64,000 nt of DNA. It comes from Pseudomonas guineae. Lineage in GTDB: Bacteria > Pseudomonadota > Gammaproteobacteria > Pseudomonadales > Pseudomonadaceae. The DNA lies in NCBI RefSeq assembly GCF_900113745.1, contig NZ_FOQL01000001.1:1488001-1552000 (forward strand), in the 5' to 3' direction. Positions 1 to 10,123 of the stretch are shown here, piece by piece; within the stretch, counting starts at the first letter, position 1; each line of letters begins with the position of its first letter. The position numbers were made by a program, and so were the translations under genes. The notes below the pieces were generated by a model. That model did not search any database. It was not told where the DNA came from and saw nothing but the letters and a program-made list of their open reading frames with translations.

Positions 1-696
1 GCCTTCTTTCCACGACTGATTCTTGCCGAAGAAGCGTGTCATGATCGACAGCATGATCAGTGGCATAAAGATGCCTATCAGGCCGTGGGTGATCGCCACA
101 CGCGAGAAGATCAGGTGGAAGAACACCTCCCAGCTACTGCCAAGCGTGGCCAGCTGCGCGGACATGCCCGCCTGGTCAAGACCACCGGCCACACCCACCA
201 AAATCGGTGTACCCACAGCGCCGAACGATACCGGCGTGGATTGCACCATCATACCCAATACCACTGCCGCCAGCGCCGGGAAACCCAGCGCCACCAACAG
301 CGGTGCCGCCACAGCAGCCGGCGTACCGAAGCCCGATGCGCCCTCGATAAAGCAACCAAACAGCCAGGCAACGATCAGCGCCTGAACCCGACGGTCCGGG
401 GTGATCGTGGCGAAGCCACGGCGAATGGCAGCGATGCCACCCGAATGCTTGAGGGTGTTGAGCAACAGGATCGCACCGAAGATGATCCAGAGGATCGCGG
501 CGGTGAGAACCAGGCCTTGCAGGCTGGACGCCAGGACCCGATTGAAGGACATATCCCAGGCCGTTAGGCCAATGATCGCGGTGAGCAGAAAGACCACCGG
601 CATGGCGTACTTGGCTGGCCAGCGAAAGCCGATCAGCAGCACACCCGCCAGTACCAGCGGCACAAAGGCCAGTATCGACAGCAGTGTTTGACTCAT
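1..696 (-). CDS. glcA: Glycolate/lactate permease, C-terminus beyond window
   Basis: Membrane carrier of the LctP lactate permease family, importing glycolate (and probably lactate) across the inner membrane. The 232 visible codons form alternating hydrophobic segments, with the family-typical stretches [15 protein letters not shown] and [14 protein letters not shown]. The start at 696 is preceded by an AGGAA ribosome site on the minus strand. It lies downstream of glcB on the same strand, the place glcA holds in the E. coli glcDEFGBA operon. That position is the main reason to prefer GlcA over LldP. The 205-bp gap to glcB is long for an operon, so separate transcription is possible. The reading frame is open to the window edge. 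Confidence 0.85.
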   Translation of the reverse strand, partial: MSQTLLSILAFVPLVLAGVLLIGFRWPAKYAMPVVFLLTAIIGLTAWDMSFNRVLASSLQGLVLTAAILWIIFGAILLLNTLKHSGGIAAIRRGFATITPDRRVQALIVAWLFGCFIEGASGFGTPAAVAAPLLVALGFPALAAVVLGMMVQSTPVSFGAVGTPILVGVAGGLDQAGMSAQLATLGSSWEVFFHLIFSRVAITHGLIGIFMPLIMLSIMTRFFGKNQSWKEG

Positions 697-853
697 GAGT
701 TGGTTCCTATTTGTTATTGTGAACCACAGTGTTCCGGGGATACCCGGTGCCACGCATACGAACCTGCCAGGCTGCCATTAACCCCTTAGCCAGCCCTCAG
801 CAGATCCTTGGATGCCGGAACGGGGGTTATCCCGCCGACATCAATGCTCAATC

Positions 854-880
854 GCCCCGGCAGCACGAGTCTGACGGGGC
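854..880 (-). terminator. Hairpin between glcB and glcA
   Basis: Imperfect inverted repeat in the gap after glcB. GCCCCG pairs with CGGGGC, and after one mismatch CAG pairs with CTG around a 7-nt loop. No T-run follows on the minus strand, so it may weaken read-through or protect mRNA rather than be a full terminator. The rest of the 205-bp gap shows no gene. Confidence 0.3.
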
Positions 881-900
881 GCGTTATCAGCCGAGTCTAC

Positions 901-3081
901 TTAGCCCTCTTGCTGTTTGAATCGTAGACGCCAAGCATGCAGCAGTGGCTCGGTATAGCCACTGGGTTGCTCAAGGCCTTTAAACACTAAATCACTGGCC
1001 GCCTGGAAGGCTGCTGACTGAGCATAGTCCGCCGCCATCGGCCGGTAGGCGCTATCACCGGCGTTCTGCTGATCCACCACTTTGGCCATGCGCTCCAAGC
1101 TTTCGCGCACCTGGGCCTCATTGATCACAGCGTGGTGCAGCCAATTAGCGATGTGCTGACTGGAAATACGCAAGGTTGCACGGTCTTCCATCAGGCCGAC
1201 GTTGTGGATATCCGGGACTTTGGAGCAACCGACGCCCTGCTCAACCCAGCGCACCACGTAACCGAGGATGCCCTGGCAGTTGTTGTCCAACTCTTCCTGA
1301 ATCTGGCTGGCGCTCCAGTTGCGCTCGGCCGCCACCGGCACGCTGAGCAGCCCGTTGAGCAGCTCATCGCGCTGGCTATTGAAGTCGATGGCTTCCAGCT
1401 CACGCTGAACCGCCTGCACATCCACCTGGTGGTAGTGCATGGCGTGCAAGGTGGCGGCGGTTGGCGACGGTACCCAGGCGGTGTTGGCACCGGCTTTAGG
1501 GTGGCCAATTTTCTGCTCAAGCATGGCGGCCATCAGATCCGGCATGGCCCACATGCCCTTGCCGATTTGTGCGCGGCCACGCAAGCCGCAGCTCAGGCCC
1601 ACCAGCACGTTGTTGCGCTCATACGCCTGGATCCAAGCGCTGCTCTTCATGTCACCTTTGCGCAGCATGGCGCCGGCTTGCATGGCGGTGTGCATCTCGT
1701 CACCGGTGCGGTCGAGGAAGCCGGTGTTAATAAAGGCTACACGTGCGCCGGCGGCCGCGATGCAGGCCTTGAGGTTGATACTGGTGCGACGCTCCTCGTC
1801 CATGATGCCCATTTTCAGGGTGTGACGTGGCAGCTGCAGCAGGTCTTCAATCCGACCGAACAGCTGATCGGCAAAAGCCACTTCGGCCGGGCCGTGCATC
1901 TTCGGTTTAACGATATACACGCTACCGGTGCGCGAGTTACCACGACGCTGCAAGTCGTGCAGCGCACACAAGCTGGTCATCACACCATCGAGAATACCCT
2001 CAGGGATCTCACGACCTTCACCGTCGAGGATCGCCGGGTTGCTCATCAGGTGGCCGACGTTGCGCACAAACAGCAGCGAACGACCATGCAGCTTCAGCTC
2101 ACCACCAGCAGCCGCGGTGTACTCGCGGTCGAGATTGAGGCGACGGACAATGCGCTTGCCACCCTTCTCCAGTTCTTCGCTGAGATCACCTTTCATCAGG
2201 CCGAGCCAGTTGCGGTAGATCACCACCTTGTCGTCGGCGTCGACTGCTGCCACGGAGTCTTCACAGTCGAGAATGGTCGACAGCGCCGACTCGAGCAGCA
2301 GGTCCTTGACGCCCGCCGCGTCGGTAGCGCCAATCTGGCTGCTGGCATCAATCTGGATTTCCACGTGCAGGCCGTTGTTCTTCAGCAGCACCGCCGTCGG
2401 CGCGCTGGCCTCACCCTGAAAACCGACAAATTTGTCGGCCTGAGCCAGGCCACTGTGGCTGCCATCTTTCAGGCTGACTTGCAGCTGGCCATCAATCACC
2501 TGATAGCCCGTCGAATCGACGTGGGAGCCACTGGCCAGCGGCGCGGACTGATCGAGGAAGGCACGGGCAAAGGCAATTACCTTGTCGCCACGCACCTGGT
2601 TATAGCCTGGGCCCTTCTGCGCGCCGTCGTCTTCAGAGATAGCGTCGGTGCCATACAGGGCATCGTAGAGCGAACCCCAGCGGGCGTTGGCCGCGTTCAG
2701 CGCGTAGCGCGCATTCATCACCGGCACCACTAGCTGCGGGCCAGCCTGAGTGGCGATCTCGCTGTCGACGTTGGCGGTACTGGCCTGCACGCTGTCAGGT
2801 TGCGGCAACAGGTAGCCGATGGATTCGAGGAAAGCGCGATACGCCGGCATGTCGCTAATCGGGCCGGGATGCTCGCGGTGCCAAGTATCCAGCTGGACTT
2901 GCAGGGCATCACGTTCGGCCAGCAGCGCACGGTTTAGCGGCGCTAGGTCGTGCACCAGGGCATCGAAGCCGGCCCAGAAGGCGTCGCGCTCAATACCGCT
3001 GCCCGGCAGCACTTCCTCGTCGATAAAACGTTGCAGGTTGGCGGCCACTTGCAGGCGCTGGCAGTTCACGCGATCGGTCAT
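901..3081 (-). CDS. glcB: Malate synthase G
   Basis: Condenses glyoxylate with acetyl-CoA to give malate in the cytoplasm, which completes glycolate assimilation. The 726-residue product has the usual length of the monomeric G isoform; the A isoform is nearer 530. The expected active-site regions can be read: [17 protein letters not shown] (substrate Arg region), [14 protein letters not shown] and [14 protein letters not shown] (Glu and Asp metal ligands) and [15 protein letters not shown] (catalytic Asp region) near the C-terminus. A GGAG ribosome site precedes the start at 3081. It follows glcG with a 77-bp gap. Long open frames on the opposite strand are coding shadows. Confidence 0.97.
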   Translation of the reverse strand: MTDRVNCQRLQVAANLQRFIDEEVLPGSGIERDAFWAGFDALVHDLAPLNRALLAERDALQVQLDTWHREHPGPISDMPAYRAFLESIGYLLPQPDSVQASTANVDSEIATQAGPQLVVPVMNARYALNAANARWGSLYDALYGTDAISEDDGAQKGPGYNQVRGDKVIAFARAFLDQSAPLASGSHVDSTGYQVIDGQLQVSLKDGSHSGLAQADKFVGFQGEASAPTAVLLKNNGLHVEIQIDASSQIGATDAAGVKDLLLESALSTILDCEDSVAAVDADDKVVIYRNWLGLMKGDLSEELEKGGKRIVRRLNLDREYTAAAGGELKLHGRSLLFVRNVGHLMSNPAILDGEGREIPEGILDGVMTSLCALHDLQRRGNSRTGSVYIVKPKMHGPAEVAFADQLFGRIEDLLQLPRHTLKMGIMDEERRTSINLKACIAAAGARVAFINTGFLDRTGDEMHTAMQAGAMLRKGDMKSSAWIQAYERNNVLVGLSCGLRGRAQIGKGMWAMPDLMAAMLEQKIGHPKAGANTAWVPSPTAATLHAMHYHQVDVQAVQRELEAIDFNSQRDELLNGLLSVPVAAERNWSASQIQEELDNNCQGILGYVVRWVEQGVGCSKVPDIHNVGLMEDRATLRISSQHIANWLHHAVINEAQVRESLERMAKVVDQQNAGDSAYRPMAADYAQSAAFQAASDLVFKGLEQPSGYTEPLLHAWRLRFKQQEG

Positions 3082-3158
3082 TTTCCACTCTCCAAAATCA
3101 GTACAGGTGCGGCGCTAAGCGCCAGGCGGATCACTGTGGAACCGCCTCACTATGCGAA

Positions 3159-3560
3159 TCAGTTCAGGGCAGCGACGCCGGCTTTAGCCACCTGTGCGTC
3201 TTGGTCAGCTTTGACCCCGGAAACACCCAGTGCACCGATCACCTGACCGTCAACGATCACCGGTACACCGCCTTCCAGCGAGGTCACCAGTGGCGCAGAC
3301 AGGAATGCCGTACGTCCACCATTGACCATGTCCTCAAAGCCCTTGGTTTCGCGGCGGCCGATGGCAGCGCTGCGAGCTTTCTCGCTAGCAATATAGGCGC
3401 CGATCGGCGCGCAACCGTCGAGGCGTTCCAGGGCCAACAGATGACCGCCGTCGTCGACCACACTGATGGTCACCGCCCACTGATTTTTTTCGGCTTCACT
3501 GCGCGCAGCAGCAAGCATCCGGCTGACTTCGATCTGGCTCAATACGGCTTTGCTAAGCAT
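3159..3560 (-). CDS. glcG: GlcG/HbpS family protein of the glycolate operon
   Basis: Small protein (133 residues) of the GlcG/HbpS-like family (formerly DUF336). It is conserved in glc operons, but its biochemical role is not settled; relatives bind heme or corrinoids. The family pattern is visible: VSVVDDGGHLLALERLDG-like N-terminal strands (here ISVVDDGGHLLALERLDG), then IASEKARSAA, and GVPVIVDGQVIGALGVSG near the C-terminus. A GGAG ribosome site lies 7 nt before the ATG. It starts 12 bp after the glcF stop, so it is in the same transcript. Confidence 0.9.
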   Translation of the reverse strand: MLSKAVLSQIEVSRMLAAARSEAEKNQWAVTISVVDDGGHLLALERLDGCAPIGAYIASEKARSAAIGRRETKGFEDMVNGGRTAFLSAPLVTSLEGGVPVIVDGQVIGALGVSGVKADQDAQVAKAGVAALN

Positions 3561-3572
3561 GGTGTTCTCCGG

Positions 3573-4790
3573 TTAATTCAGGGCTTCTTCGACGAGTTCG
3601 ATCCAGTGCCGCACAGGGGTGCGACCGGCGCCGTCGAGGTGGGTTTGGCAGCCGATGTTGGCGGTGACAATCACCTCCGGCTTGCCGCTTTCCAGGGCAT
3701 TCATTTTGTTGTCGCGCAGCTGCTTGGACAGCTCCGGCTGGGTCAGCGAATAGGTCCCCGCCGAGCCGCAGCACAGGTGGCTGTCGGGCACGGCGGTCAA
3801 GCCGAAGCCAAGGCGGCTGAGCACGCCCTCGACCGCGCCGCCGAGTTTTTGCGCATGCTGCAAGGTGCAAGGGCAATGGAAGGCCAAACGCTTGTCGGCG
3901 TGCACACCCAACTGCTCCAGCGGTTCGGCGCTCAGCACTTCAACCAAGTCTTTGGCCAACGTACTGACCCGCTTAGCCTTCTCGGCATAGGCTGAATCCT
4001 GCGCCAGCAAGTGGCCGTAATCCTTGACGAAGGCACCGCAACCGCTAGCGGTCTGTACGATGGCCTCGGCGCCCTGCTCAATGGCGGGCCACCAGGCATC
4101 GATGTTCTGCCGGGCGCGCTGCAAGCCTCGCTCTTGGGCGTTGAGGTGGTAGTCCACCGCGCCGCAGCAGCCGGCTTCATAGATCGGCGTGACGCTGATG
4201 TTTAAGCGGTCAAGTACCCGCGCCGTGGCGGCATTGGTGTTGGGTGCCAGGCCAGGCTGTACGCAGCCTTCCAGCATCAGCACCCGGCGGGCATGGCGTG
4301 GTTCAGGACGTGCTTTGGCAGCAGTTACCGCGCGCGGAAGCTTGGCCTTGAGGCTGGCCGGTAGCAGCGGGCGGAATATTTGGCCGACCTGAGTCAGGCT
4401 TTTGAACAGCCCCGCATGTGGCACTACCGCACGCAGGCTTTCACGCAATACCCGTTGCGCCAGCGGACGGGGCACGGCGGCATCGACCACGGCGCGGCCG
4501 ATATCCAGCAGGTTGTGGTACTCCACACCCGACGGGCAGGTGGTTTCACAATTACGACAGGTGAGGCAGCGGTCTAAGTGCAGCTGAGTCTTGGCGGTGA
4601 CTTCGTTGCCTTCCAGCACCTGCTTGATCAGGTAGATGCGCCCGCGGGGACCGTCCAGCTCGTCGCCGAGCAGCTGATAAGTCGGGCAGGTGGCGTTACA
4701 GAAACCGCAATGCACACAGCTGCGCAGGATGCGCTCGGCTTCTTCGGCACGCGGCAGACGCTTGGCCTGTTCACTCAAATTAGTCTGCAC
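3573..4790 (-). CDS. glcF: Glycolate oxidase iron-sulfur subunit
   Basis: Iron-sulfur subunit of the membrane-associated GlcDEF glycolate dehydrogenase, which passes electrons from the flavin subunits towards the respiratory chain. Two 4Fe-4S motifs stand near the N-terminus (Cys 25, 28, 31, 35 and Cys 75, 78, 81, 85). Two CCG-domain motifs follow ([11 protein letters not shown] and [12 protein letters not shown]). I place the start at a GTG (4790), two bases after the glcE stop, because it gives the family N-terminus MQTNLSEQ and has a GAGG site at the right distance. A longer frame to 4910 exists but runs back into glcE. The product is 405 residues, the normal size. Confidence 0.95.
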   Translation of the reverse strand: MQTNLSEQAKRLPRAEEAERILRSCVHCGFCNATCPTYQLLGDELDGPRGRIYLIKQVLEGNEVTAKTQLHLDRCLTCRNCETTCPSGVEYHNLLDIGRAVVDAAVPRPLAQRVLRESLRAVVPHAGLFKSLTQVGQIFRPLLPASLKAKLPRAVTAAKARPEPRHARRVLMLEGCVQPGLAPNTNAATARVLDRLNISVTPIYEAGCCGAVDYHLNAQERGLQRARQNIDAWWPAIEQGAEAIVQTASGCGAFVKDYGHLLAQDSAYAEKAKRVSTLAKDLVEVLSAEPLEQLGVHADKRLAFHCPCTLQHAQKLGGAVEGVLSRLGFGLTAVPDSHLCCGSAGTYSLTQPELSKQLRDNKMNALESGKPEVIVTANIGCQTHLDGAGRTPVRHWIELVEEALN

Positions 4791-4792
4791 AG

Positions 4793-5857
4793 CTATACCT
4801 CGGCATACATGCGGCCAGGGTTGAAAATACCCTGGGGGTCGAGCTGGGTTTTCAGCTGGCGGTGATAGCGCAGCAGCGGTGCAGCCAGCGGATGGAATGG
4901 GTTGTCGCAATGACCGGCCGTGAAGCAGGTGGCGTGACCATCGACTGCGGCGACGGCCTGACGAATCAACACGGCATCGGCATCAGACTTCAACCAGCGT
5001 TGCGCGCCGCCCCAATCGATCAGCTGCTCACCGGGCAAGGCCAGCACACCGGTATGGCTCGGCACTGACAAACGCCACAATGGCCGTGGATCGGCAAAGA
5101 AGCTCAAGCGCTGCTCACGCAGGCCAGCCCAATAAGCACTTTCGAGCAGCTCGCCACCGAGGCGTTCGCGGGCCGCCGCTACCGAACCTTCACCGCCCTC
5201 CAGGCGCAGGTGCAAGGCTTTACCATCATGACTGGCGGCGCTCAGCGGAATCGGCTGTTGGCCCCACTCGGCGAGCTTTTGCAGAGCCAAGGCGGCGTCC
5301 ATTTCAAGGCGCAGGCTAAGGCACTGGCGCGGCTTGGGCAGTACCTTGAGCGATACCTCGGTAATCACCCCAAGGCAACCAAAGCTTCCGGCCAGCAGGC
5401 GCGAGAGGTCGTAGCCAGCGACGTTCTTCATTACCTCGCCACCAAAGCGCAGGTGTTTACCCATGCCGGTGATCAAGCGTGTACCCAGCACCAAGTCACG
5501 TACGGCACCAGACCAGGGTCGGCGCGGGCCTGAGAGACCGCTAGCCACCATGCCGCCCAGGGTCGCCGCGCCGTCGAATTGCGCAGGCTCGCAGGTGAGC
5601 ATCTGCCCAGCCTCATCGAGTACTGCTGCCAACTCAGCCAGCGGGGTGCCGGCGCGGGCGGTGATCACCAACTCGGTTGGGTCGTAACTGACGATGCCAC
5701 GGTGGGCACGGGTATCGAGCACATCGCCCTCAACCTTACGGCCGAGGAACGCTTTGCTGTTGCCGCCTTGAATACGCAATGCAGCCGAGCTGTTGAGGGC
5801 GTGATTAACTTGTTCCAGCAGGGCCGCACTGGCATCTGCGTCATGGCGAACAACCAT
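4793..5857 (-). CDS. glcE: Glycolate oxidase FAD-binding subunit GlcE
   Basis: Second flavoprotein subunit of glycolate dehydrogenase, which oxidises glycolate to glyoxylate together with GlcD and GlcF. The 354-residue product has a short FAD-binding type 4 (PCMH) fold: [12 protein letters not shown] near the N-terminus, then [20 protein letters not shown] and [18 protein letters not shown] in the cofactor-binding half. The C-terminus ends in the usual [12 protein letters not shown]. Its ATG overlaps the glcD stop codon by one base (TAATG), a sign of translational coupling. Confidence 0.95.
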   Translation of the reverse strand: MVVRHDADASAALLEQVNHALNSSAALRIQGGNSKAFLGRKVEGDVLDTRAHRGIVSYDPTELVITARAGTPLAELAAVLDEAGQMLTCEPAQFDGAATLGGMVASGLSGPRRPWSGAVRDLVLGTRLITGMGKHLRFGGEVMKNVAGYDLSRLLAGSFGCLGVITEVSLKVLPKPRQCLSLRLEMDAALALQKLAEWGQQPIPLSAASHDGKALHLRLEGGEGSVAAARERLGGELLESAYWAGLREQRLSFFADPRPLWRLSVPSHTGVLALPGEQLIDWGGAQRWLKSDADAVLIRQAVAAVDGHATCFTAGHCDNPFHPLAAPLLRYHRQLKTQLDPQGIFNPGRMYAEV

Positions 5858-7356
5858 TAGAAACGCTCCAGTTCAGGGAAAGGCAGCTTGCCGTGGTGCA
5901 CATGCATGGAGCCGAATTCGGCACAACGGTGCAGGGTCGGAATGTTCTTACCGGGGTTAAGCAGGCCGCTCGGATCGAAGGCTGCTTTGACCGCGTGGAA
6001 CAGGATCAGCTCGTCGCTGTTGAACTGGGAACACATCTGGTTAATCTTCTCGCGGCCCACGCCGTGCTCGCCGGTGATGCTGCCACCGACCTTGACGCAG
6101 AGTTCGAGAATCTTGCCGCCCAGGGTCTCGGCGCGGTCAAGCTCGCCGGGCTGGTTGGCATCAAACAAAATCAACGGGTGCATGTTGCCGTCACCGGCAT
6201 GGAACACATTGGCCACGCGCAGACCAAACTCCTCAGAGAGGTCGCTGATGCCCTTGAGCACGCCAGGCAGCTCGCGGCGCGGGATGGTGCCGTCCATGCA
6301 GTAATAGTCTGGCGAAAGACGTCCCACCGCCGGGAAGGCGTTCTTGCGCCCAGCCCAGAACTTGACCCGCTCAGCTTCATCACGCGCTAAACGCACCTCA
6401 GTGGCGCCGGCCTGGATCAGTACGACCTTAACTCGGTCACACTCGTCATGCACATCGGCTTCCACACCGTCCAACTCACAGAGCAGGATAGCTTCAGCAT
6501 CCACCGGGTAGCCGGCGTGGATAAAATCTTCAGCAGCGCGAATCGCCAGGTTGTCCATCATCTCCAGGCCGCCGGGGATGATCCCAGCTGCGATGATTTC
6601 ACCCACCGCGCGACCGGCCTTCTCCACCGAGTCAAAGCTGGCCAGCAGCACTTTCGCCACCTGCGGCTTGGGCAGCAGCTTGACCGTGACTTCGGTGATG
6701 ATGCCGAGCATGCCTTCGGAGCCGGTGAACAATGCCAACAGGTCGAAACCCGGTGAATCCAGGGCATCGCTGCCGAGGGTCATGCGTTCGCCTTCAACGG
6801 TGAGAATCTCCACCTTGAGCAGGTTGTGCACGGTCAGACCGTATTTGAGGCAGTGCACACCCCCGGCGTTCTCGGCGACGTTGCCACCGATCGAGCAGGC
6901 GATTTGCGAAGACGGATCCGGCGCGTAATACAGATCATAGGGGGCGGCGGCTTGGGAGATGGCCAGGTTGCGCACACCGGGCTGCACCCGCGCATAGCGA
7001 CCTTCGGGATTGACTTCGATAATGTGTTTGAAGCGCGCCATCACCAACAAAATGCCTTGCTCAAGCGGTAACGCGCCGCCCGACAGGCCCGTACCAGCGC
7101 CGCGTGCGACCACAGGTACATTACGCTGATAGCAGAGTTTGAGCAGGCGCTCGACTTGCTCAATGCGCTCAGGCAAGACCACCAGCATCGGTGTGGTGGT
7201 ATAGGCCGAAAGCCCATCGCACTCGTAAGGTTTTAGGTCTTCCTGGGTGTGCAGCACATCCATATCCGGCAGCTGCTCGCGCAGTTCAGCCAGCAGGGCT
7301 GACTTATCGACCTTGGGCAGTACCCCATCAACGCGCTCGTCGTAAAGAATACTCAT
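5857..7356 (-). CDS. glcD: Glycolate oxidase FAD-linked subunit GlcD
   Basis: Catalytic flavoprotein of glycolate dehydrogenase. The N-terminus MSILYDERVDGVLP and the 499-residue length match E. coli GlcD as I remember it. The FAD-binding domain shows VARGAGTGLSGGALPL and APDPSSQIACSIGGNVAENA. The C-terminal oxidase domain shows VFHAGDGNMHPLILFD and GSITGEHGVGREK, with metal and substrate histidines. The open frame extends upstream to 7515, but the ATG at 7356 restores the family N-terminus and has a purine-rich site in front. It is the first gene of the minus-strand glc operon, divergent from glcC. Confidence 0.97.
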   Translation of the reverse strand: MSILYDERVDGVLPKVDKSALLAELREQLPDMDVLHTQEDLKPYECDGLSAYTTTPMLVVLPERIEQVERLLKLCYQRNVPVVARGAGTGLSGGALPLEQGILLVMARFKHIIEVNPEGRYARVQPGVRNLAISQAAAPYDLYYAPDPSSQIACSIGGNVAENAGGVHCLKYGLTVHNLLKVEILTVEGERMTLGSDALDSPGFDLLALFTGSEGMLGIITEVTVKLLPKPQVAKVLLASFDSVEKAGRAVGEIIAAGIIPGGLEMMDNLAIRAAEDFIHAGYPVDAEAILLCELDGVEADVHDECDRVKVVLIQAGATEVRLARDEAERVKFWAGRKNAFPAVGRLSPDYYCMDGTIPRRELPGVLKGISDLSEEFGLRVANVFHAGDGNMHPLILFDANQPGELDRAETLGGKILELCVKVGGSITGEHGVGREKINQMCSQFNSDELILFHAVKAAFDPSGLLNPGKNIPTLHRCAEFGSMHVHHGKLPFPELERF

Positions 7357-7467
7357 GGCAGGCTCTCTCGCGTGACGTGTTCTTTTGTGCAGTGCCAATA
7401 GCGCAGCGGCCTGCTTGTTGTAGCCTATGTGTAGAGACTTGTGCGCCCAACGTCTATCGTCTTGGAT

Positions 7468-7482
7468 ACTGGTATGACCAGT
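7468..7482. promoter_or_regulatory. Putative GlcC operator 1
   Basis: Perfect inverted repeat ACTGGT-ATG-ACCAGT in the glcD/glcC intergenic region, 112 bp upstream of the glcD start. The TGGT-N3-ACCA core is what FadR-subfamily GntR regulators such as FadR, PdhR and LldR recognise. A matching site lies 109 bp away (centre to centre). Assignment to GlcC is inferred from position. Confidence 0.65.
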
Positions 7483-7575
7483 TCTTTCACTCCGGTCAGC
7501 GGCGTAATGTCGCACCAGACCTTACAGTTACTGGATTAACGCCTTATATTGATAACCTCGCGATCAGCCAGTTAA

Positions 7576-7592
7576 AACTGGTCCTACCAGTT
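7576..7592. promoter_or_regulatory. Putative GlcC operator 2
   Basis: Perfect 17-bp inverted repeat AACTGGT-CCT-ACCAGTT just in front of the glcC ribosome site, 16 bp before the start codon. Same core as operator 1. At this distance a bound regulator could block transcription of its own gene, so autorepression is likely. Confidence 0.65.
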
Positions 7593-7607
7593 GTTCGGAG
7601 TATGAAT

Positions 7608-8381
7608 ATGCCCACCGAAACCCCTGAAACACGCCGCCAGGTCAGTGACGTAGTCGCTGAGCGCATCGAGCGCTTGATCGTCGACGGCGTGCTTAAGGTC
7701 GGCCAGGCGCTGCCTTCGGAACGGCGGCTGTGCGAGAAGCTGGGGATATCCCGCTCCGCCCTGCGCGAGGGCCTGAAAGTACTGCGCGGTCGCGGCATCA
7801 TCGAGACCGCACAAGGCCGCGACTCGCGGGTGGCCAAGCTGAACGGGCCGCGCGACGCCAGCCCGTTGATGCACCTGTTCAACTCGCAGCCACGCACCCT
7901 CTTCGACCTACTTGAGGTGCGCGCCCTGCTCGAAGCTGAGTCGGCGCGCCTGGCCGCCTTGCGCGGCACCGACGCGGATTTCGTCCTGCTTACGCGCCGC
8001 TATGAAGAAATGCTCGCCGCCCACAGCCAGGCAATACCTGTCGATCCGCGTGAGCATGCCCGCCTCGACCATGCGTTTCACTTGGCGGTTTGCGAGGCGT
8101 CGCATAACCCGGTATTGCTGCACACCCTGCAGTCGCTGACCGATTTGATGCTCAGCACGGTGTTCGCCTCGGTCAACAACCTTTACCACCGGCCCATGCA
8201 GAAACGCCAGATCGACCGCCAGCACGCGCGGCTGTATCACGCAGTGATCGAGCGCCTACCGGAACAAGCCCAGCGCGCCGCGCGCGAGCACATCCACGGC
8301 ATCCGCGACAACCTCAAGGAAATCGAAGAGGAAGAGCAACGCCTGGTGCGCGCGACCATGCGCCTTGAGGGCTGGGCGTAG
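7608..8381 (+). CDS. glcC: GntR-family regulator of glycolate utilisation
   Basis: Transcription factor of the GntR family, FadR subfamily, expected to control glcDEFGBA in response to glycolate. Residues 1-75 hold the winged helix (LPSERRLCEKLGISRSALRE, then GRGIIETAQGRDS). The rest is the helical FCD ligand domain, including LDHAFHLAVCEASHNP with a metal-site histidine. The sequence is close to E. coli GlcC as remembered. The ATG at 7608 is chosen because GGAG lies 7 nt before it; the ATG at 7602 is too close to that site. The frame upstream overlaps glcD and is not coding. It is divergent from glcD, with paired operators between. Confidence 0.93.
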   Translation: MPTETPETRRQVSDVVAERIERLIVDGVLKVGQALPSERRLCEKLGISRSALREGLKVLRGRGIIETAQGRDSRVAKLNGPRDASPLMHLFNSQPRTLFDLLEVRALLEAESARLAALRGTDADFVLLTRRYEEMLAAHSQAIPVDPREHARLDHAFHLAVCEASHNPVLLHTLQSLTDLMLSTVFASVNNLYHRPMQKRQIDRQHARLYHAVIERLPEQAQRAAREHIHGIRDNLKEIEEEEQRLVRATMRLEGWA

Positions 8382-8514
8382 ACAGCGACGCGGCACAGCT
8401 CGGTCATCCGGTGCTAAGGCGCGCGCCACGATTAGGGTTAAGCCCGACAAACAGCTGGATGCTCATCGGCATTTGTTACACTCGCGTGCTTTCATTTGTG
8501 GTGACTTCCCGACC

Positions 8515-9069
8515 GTGTCCGATGCCCCTCTTGCTTACCCGCCGCGCTGGTTAACCGCCAGCCAATTGCAACCGACCCCGGCGGCGGACGTTTACGGTTG
8601 GTTGTTCGTCAATCAAGACTCGCTCACCCAGCGCCTGATCGAGCTGTCGGCTAATCGCTTTAGCGTTGTGCCCCTGAGCGAAGGCTGGCAGAGCCTGCGC
8701 AGTGATGAATGCGTCGCCCTGAATGTTGCCGAAGGCAGCCAGGGCTGGGTGCGTGAGGTGTTACTGCGCGGGGATCAACGGCCGTGGGTATTTGCCCGCA
8801 GCGTAGCGGCGCGCAGTGCGCTGGAAGATTCCGGCATGGGCCTCGATCAACTTGGCAGCCGCTCCCTCGGCGAATTGCTGTTCAGTGATCGCGCCTTCGC
8901 CCGCGGGCCTTTGCATGCCTGCCGCTACCCGGCCACCTGGATGCCGGAAGCCATTCGTGGCGACGATTTGTGGGCGCGCCGCTCGTGCTTCAGCCGCGGC
9001 GCGCTGAACGTATTGGTGGCCGAAGTATTCCTGCCGGCCTTCTGGGCTGCGGCGGCCATCGAACTGTAG
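8515..9069 (+). CDS. ubiC: Chorismate lyase (chorismate pyruvate-lyase)
   Basis: Splits chorismate into pyruvate and 4-hydroxybenzoate, the first step of ubiquinone synthesis. The 184-residue product carries family stretches such as VVPLSEGWQSLRSDE, GWVREVLLRGDQRPWVFARS, LGSRSLGELLFSD and the C-terminal RRSCFSRGALNVLVAEVFLP. No ATG fits the frame near the conserved N-terminus, so I use the GTG at 8515. A weak GGTGA lies upstream and the start is uncertain. The stop codon is inside one arm of a long inverted repeat. ubiA follows 106 bp later, supplying the next step for the 4-hydroxybenzoate made here. Confidence 0.9.
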   Translation: MSDAPLAYPPRWLTASQLQPTPAADVYGWLFVNQDSLTQRLIELSANRFSVVPLSEGWQSLRSDECVALNVAEGSQGWVREVLLRGDQRPWVFARSVAARSALEDSGMGLDQLGSRSLGELLFSDRAFARGPLHACRYPATWMPEAIRGDDLWARRSCFSRGALNVLVAEVFLPAFWAAAAIEL

Positions 9070-9109
9070 GATGGGTGGGACCGCCTAGGCTGGACCCATC
9101 CTACAGTTC
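9061..9109. repeat. 16-bp perfect inverted repeat over the ubiC stop
   Basis: Arms 9061-9076 and 9094-9109 are exact inverted copies containing GTAGGATGGGT, with a 17-nt spacer. The first arm encodes the last two residues and stop of UbiC. The GTAGGATGGGT core resembles short repeats scattered through many Pseudomonas genomes (memory, not checked). No T-run follows, so it is more like a REP-type element or mRNA hairpin than a classical terminator. Confidence 0.7.
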
Positions 9110-9175
9110 AACCCTGGCCCCACCCCGCGCGCCGACTCCGTATAATCCGCCACAACTCGCATGGAGACGCGCTCG

Positions 9176-10072
9176 ATGTATACCCGCCTGCTGCACTCAC
9201 TCAACCGCCTGCACCCGCGCGCCTGGGACTTTATTCAACTGATGCGCCTGGACAAACCTATCGGCATTTACCTGCTGTTATGGCCAACGCTGTGGGCGCT
9301 CTGGGTAGCGGCTGAAGGCGCGCCGAGCGCGAAGAACCTGTTTATTTTCATCGTCGGCGTATTCCTCATGCGCGCTGCCGGCTGCGTGATCAACGACTAC
9401 GCCGACCGCCACTTTGACGGTCATGTCAGCCGTACCCAAGCGCGGCCCCTGGCCAGTGGCAAGGTCACGCCGCGCGAGGCGCTGATCCTCTTCGCCGTCC
9501 TGGTAGCCGCCAGCTTCGTGCTGGTGCTGTTTACCAATGCCACGACCATCTGGCTGTCGTTTGGCGGCCTGGCGCTGGCCGCCTGCTACCCCTTTATGAA
9601 GCGCTACACCTTCTACCCGCAGGTGGTGTTGGGGGCGGCGTTTTCCTGGGGCATGCCGATGGCCTTCAGCGCGGTGACTGGAGAGATGCCGCCGCCCGAG
9701 GCCTGGCTGTTGTACATCGCCAACCTGCTGTGGACGGTGGCCTATGACACCTACTACGCCATGGCCGACCGCGAAGACGACCTGAAGATCGGGGTGAAGT
9801 CCACCGCCATTTTGTTTGGCGATGCCGACCGTTTGATCATCGTCACCCTGCAGGGCCTGGCGCTGCTCTGCCTACTGCTGGCGGCGGCGCGCTTTGAGCT
9901 GGGGCTGTACTTCCATCTCGGTCTAGTCGTAGCAGCCAGCTGCTTTGCCTGGCAATTCCACACCACCCGCAACCGCAAGCCGATGGCCTGCTTCAATGCT
10001 TTTTTACACAACCACTGGGCCGGACTGGCGATCTTTCTTGGCCTGGTGCTCGACTACGCCTTGCGCGGCTAG
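9176..10072 (+). CDS. ubiA: 4-hydroxybenzoate octaprenyltransferase
   Basis: Integral membrane prenyltransferase that attaches the polyprenyl tail to 4-hydroxybenzoate in ubiquinone synthesis. The 298-residue product has about eight or nine hydrophobic segments. The two Asp-rich prenyl diphosphate motifs are present: [15 protein letters not shown] and [12 protein letters not shown]. The ATG at 9176 is chosen because GGAG lies 9 nt upstream and the N-terminus [19 protein letters not shown] matches the family. An in-frame ATG at 9161 overlaps that ribosome site. It is paired with ubiC and followed by phoB. Confidence 0.96.
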   Translation: MYTRLLHSLNRLHPRAWDFIQLMRLDKPIGIYLLLWPTLWALWVAAEGAPSAKNLFIFIVGVFLMRAAGCVINDYADRHFDGHVSRTQARPLASGKVTPREALILFAVLVAASFVLVLFTNATTIWLSFGGLALAACYPFMKRYTFYPQVVLGAAFSWGMPMAFSAVTGEMPPPEAWLLYIANLLWTVAYDTYYAMADREDDLKIGVKSTAILFGDADRLIIVTLQGLALLCLLLAAARFELGLYFHLGLVVAASCFAWQFHTTRNRKPMACFNAFLHNHWAGLAIFLGLVLDYALRG

Positions 10073-10123
10073 GATGGCGCACACCGCGCTGCAGGGCGCG
10101 CGTTACAAGGCGGTGCCGCGCGA

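Noticed and set aside
1132..2733. 533-codon open frame on the plus strand opposite glcB
   Set aside because: Antisense shadow of a GC-rich, codon-biased gene; low-complexity His/Val/Ala-rich product without known motifs, and glcB is certain.
4791..4910. N-terminal extension of glcF
   Set aside because: Lies within glcE and lacks family similarity; the GTG at 4790 gives the conserved start.
7191..7607. N-terminal extension of glcC into glcD
   Set aside because: Would overlap glcD and the operators; the ATG at 7608 has the ribosome site and family N-terminus.
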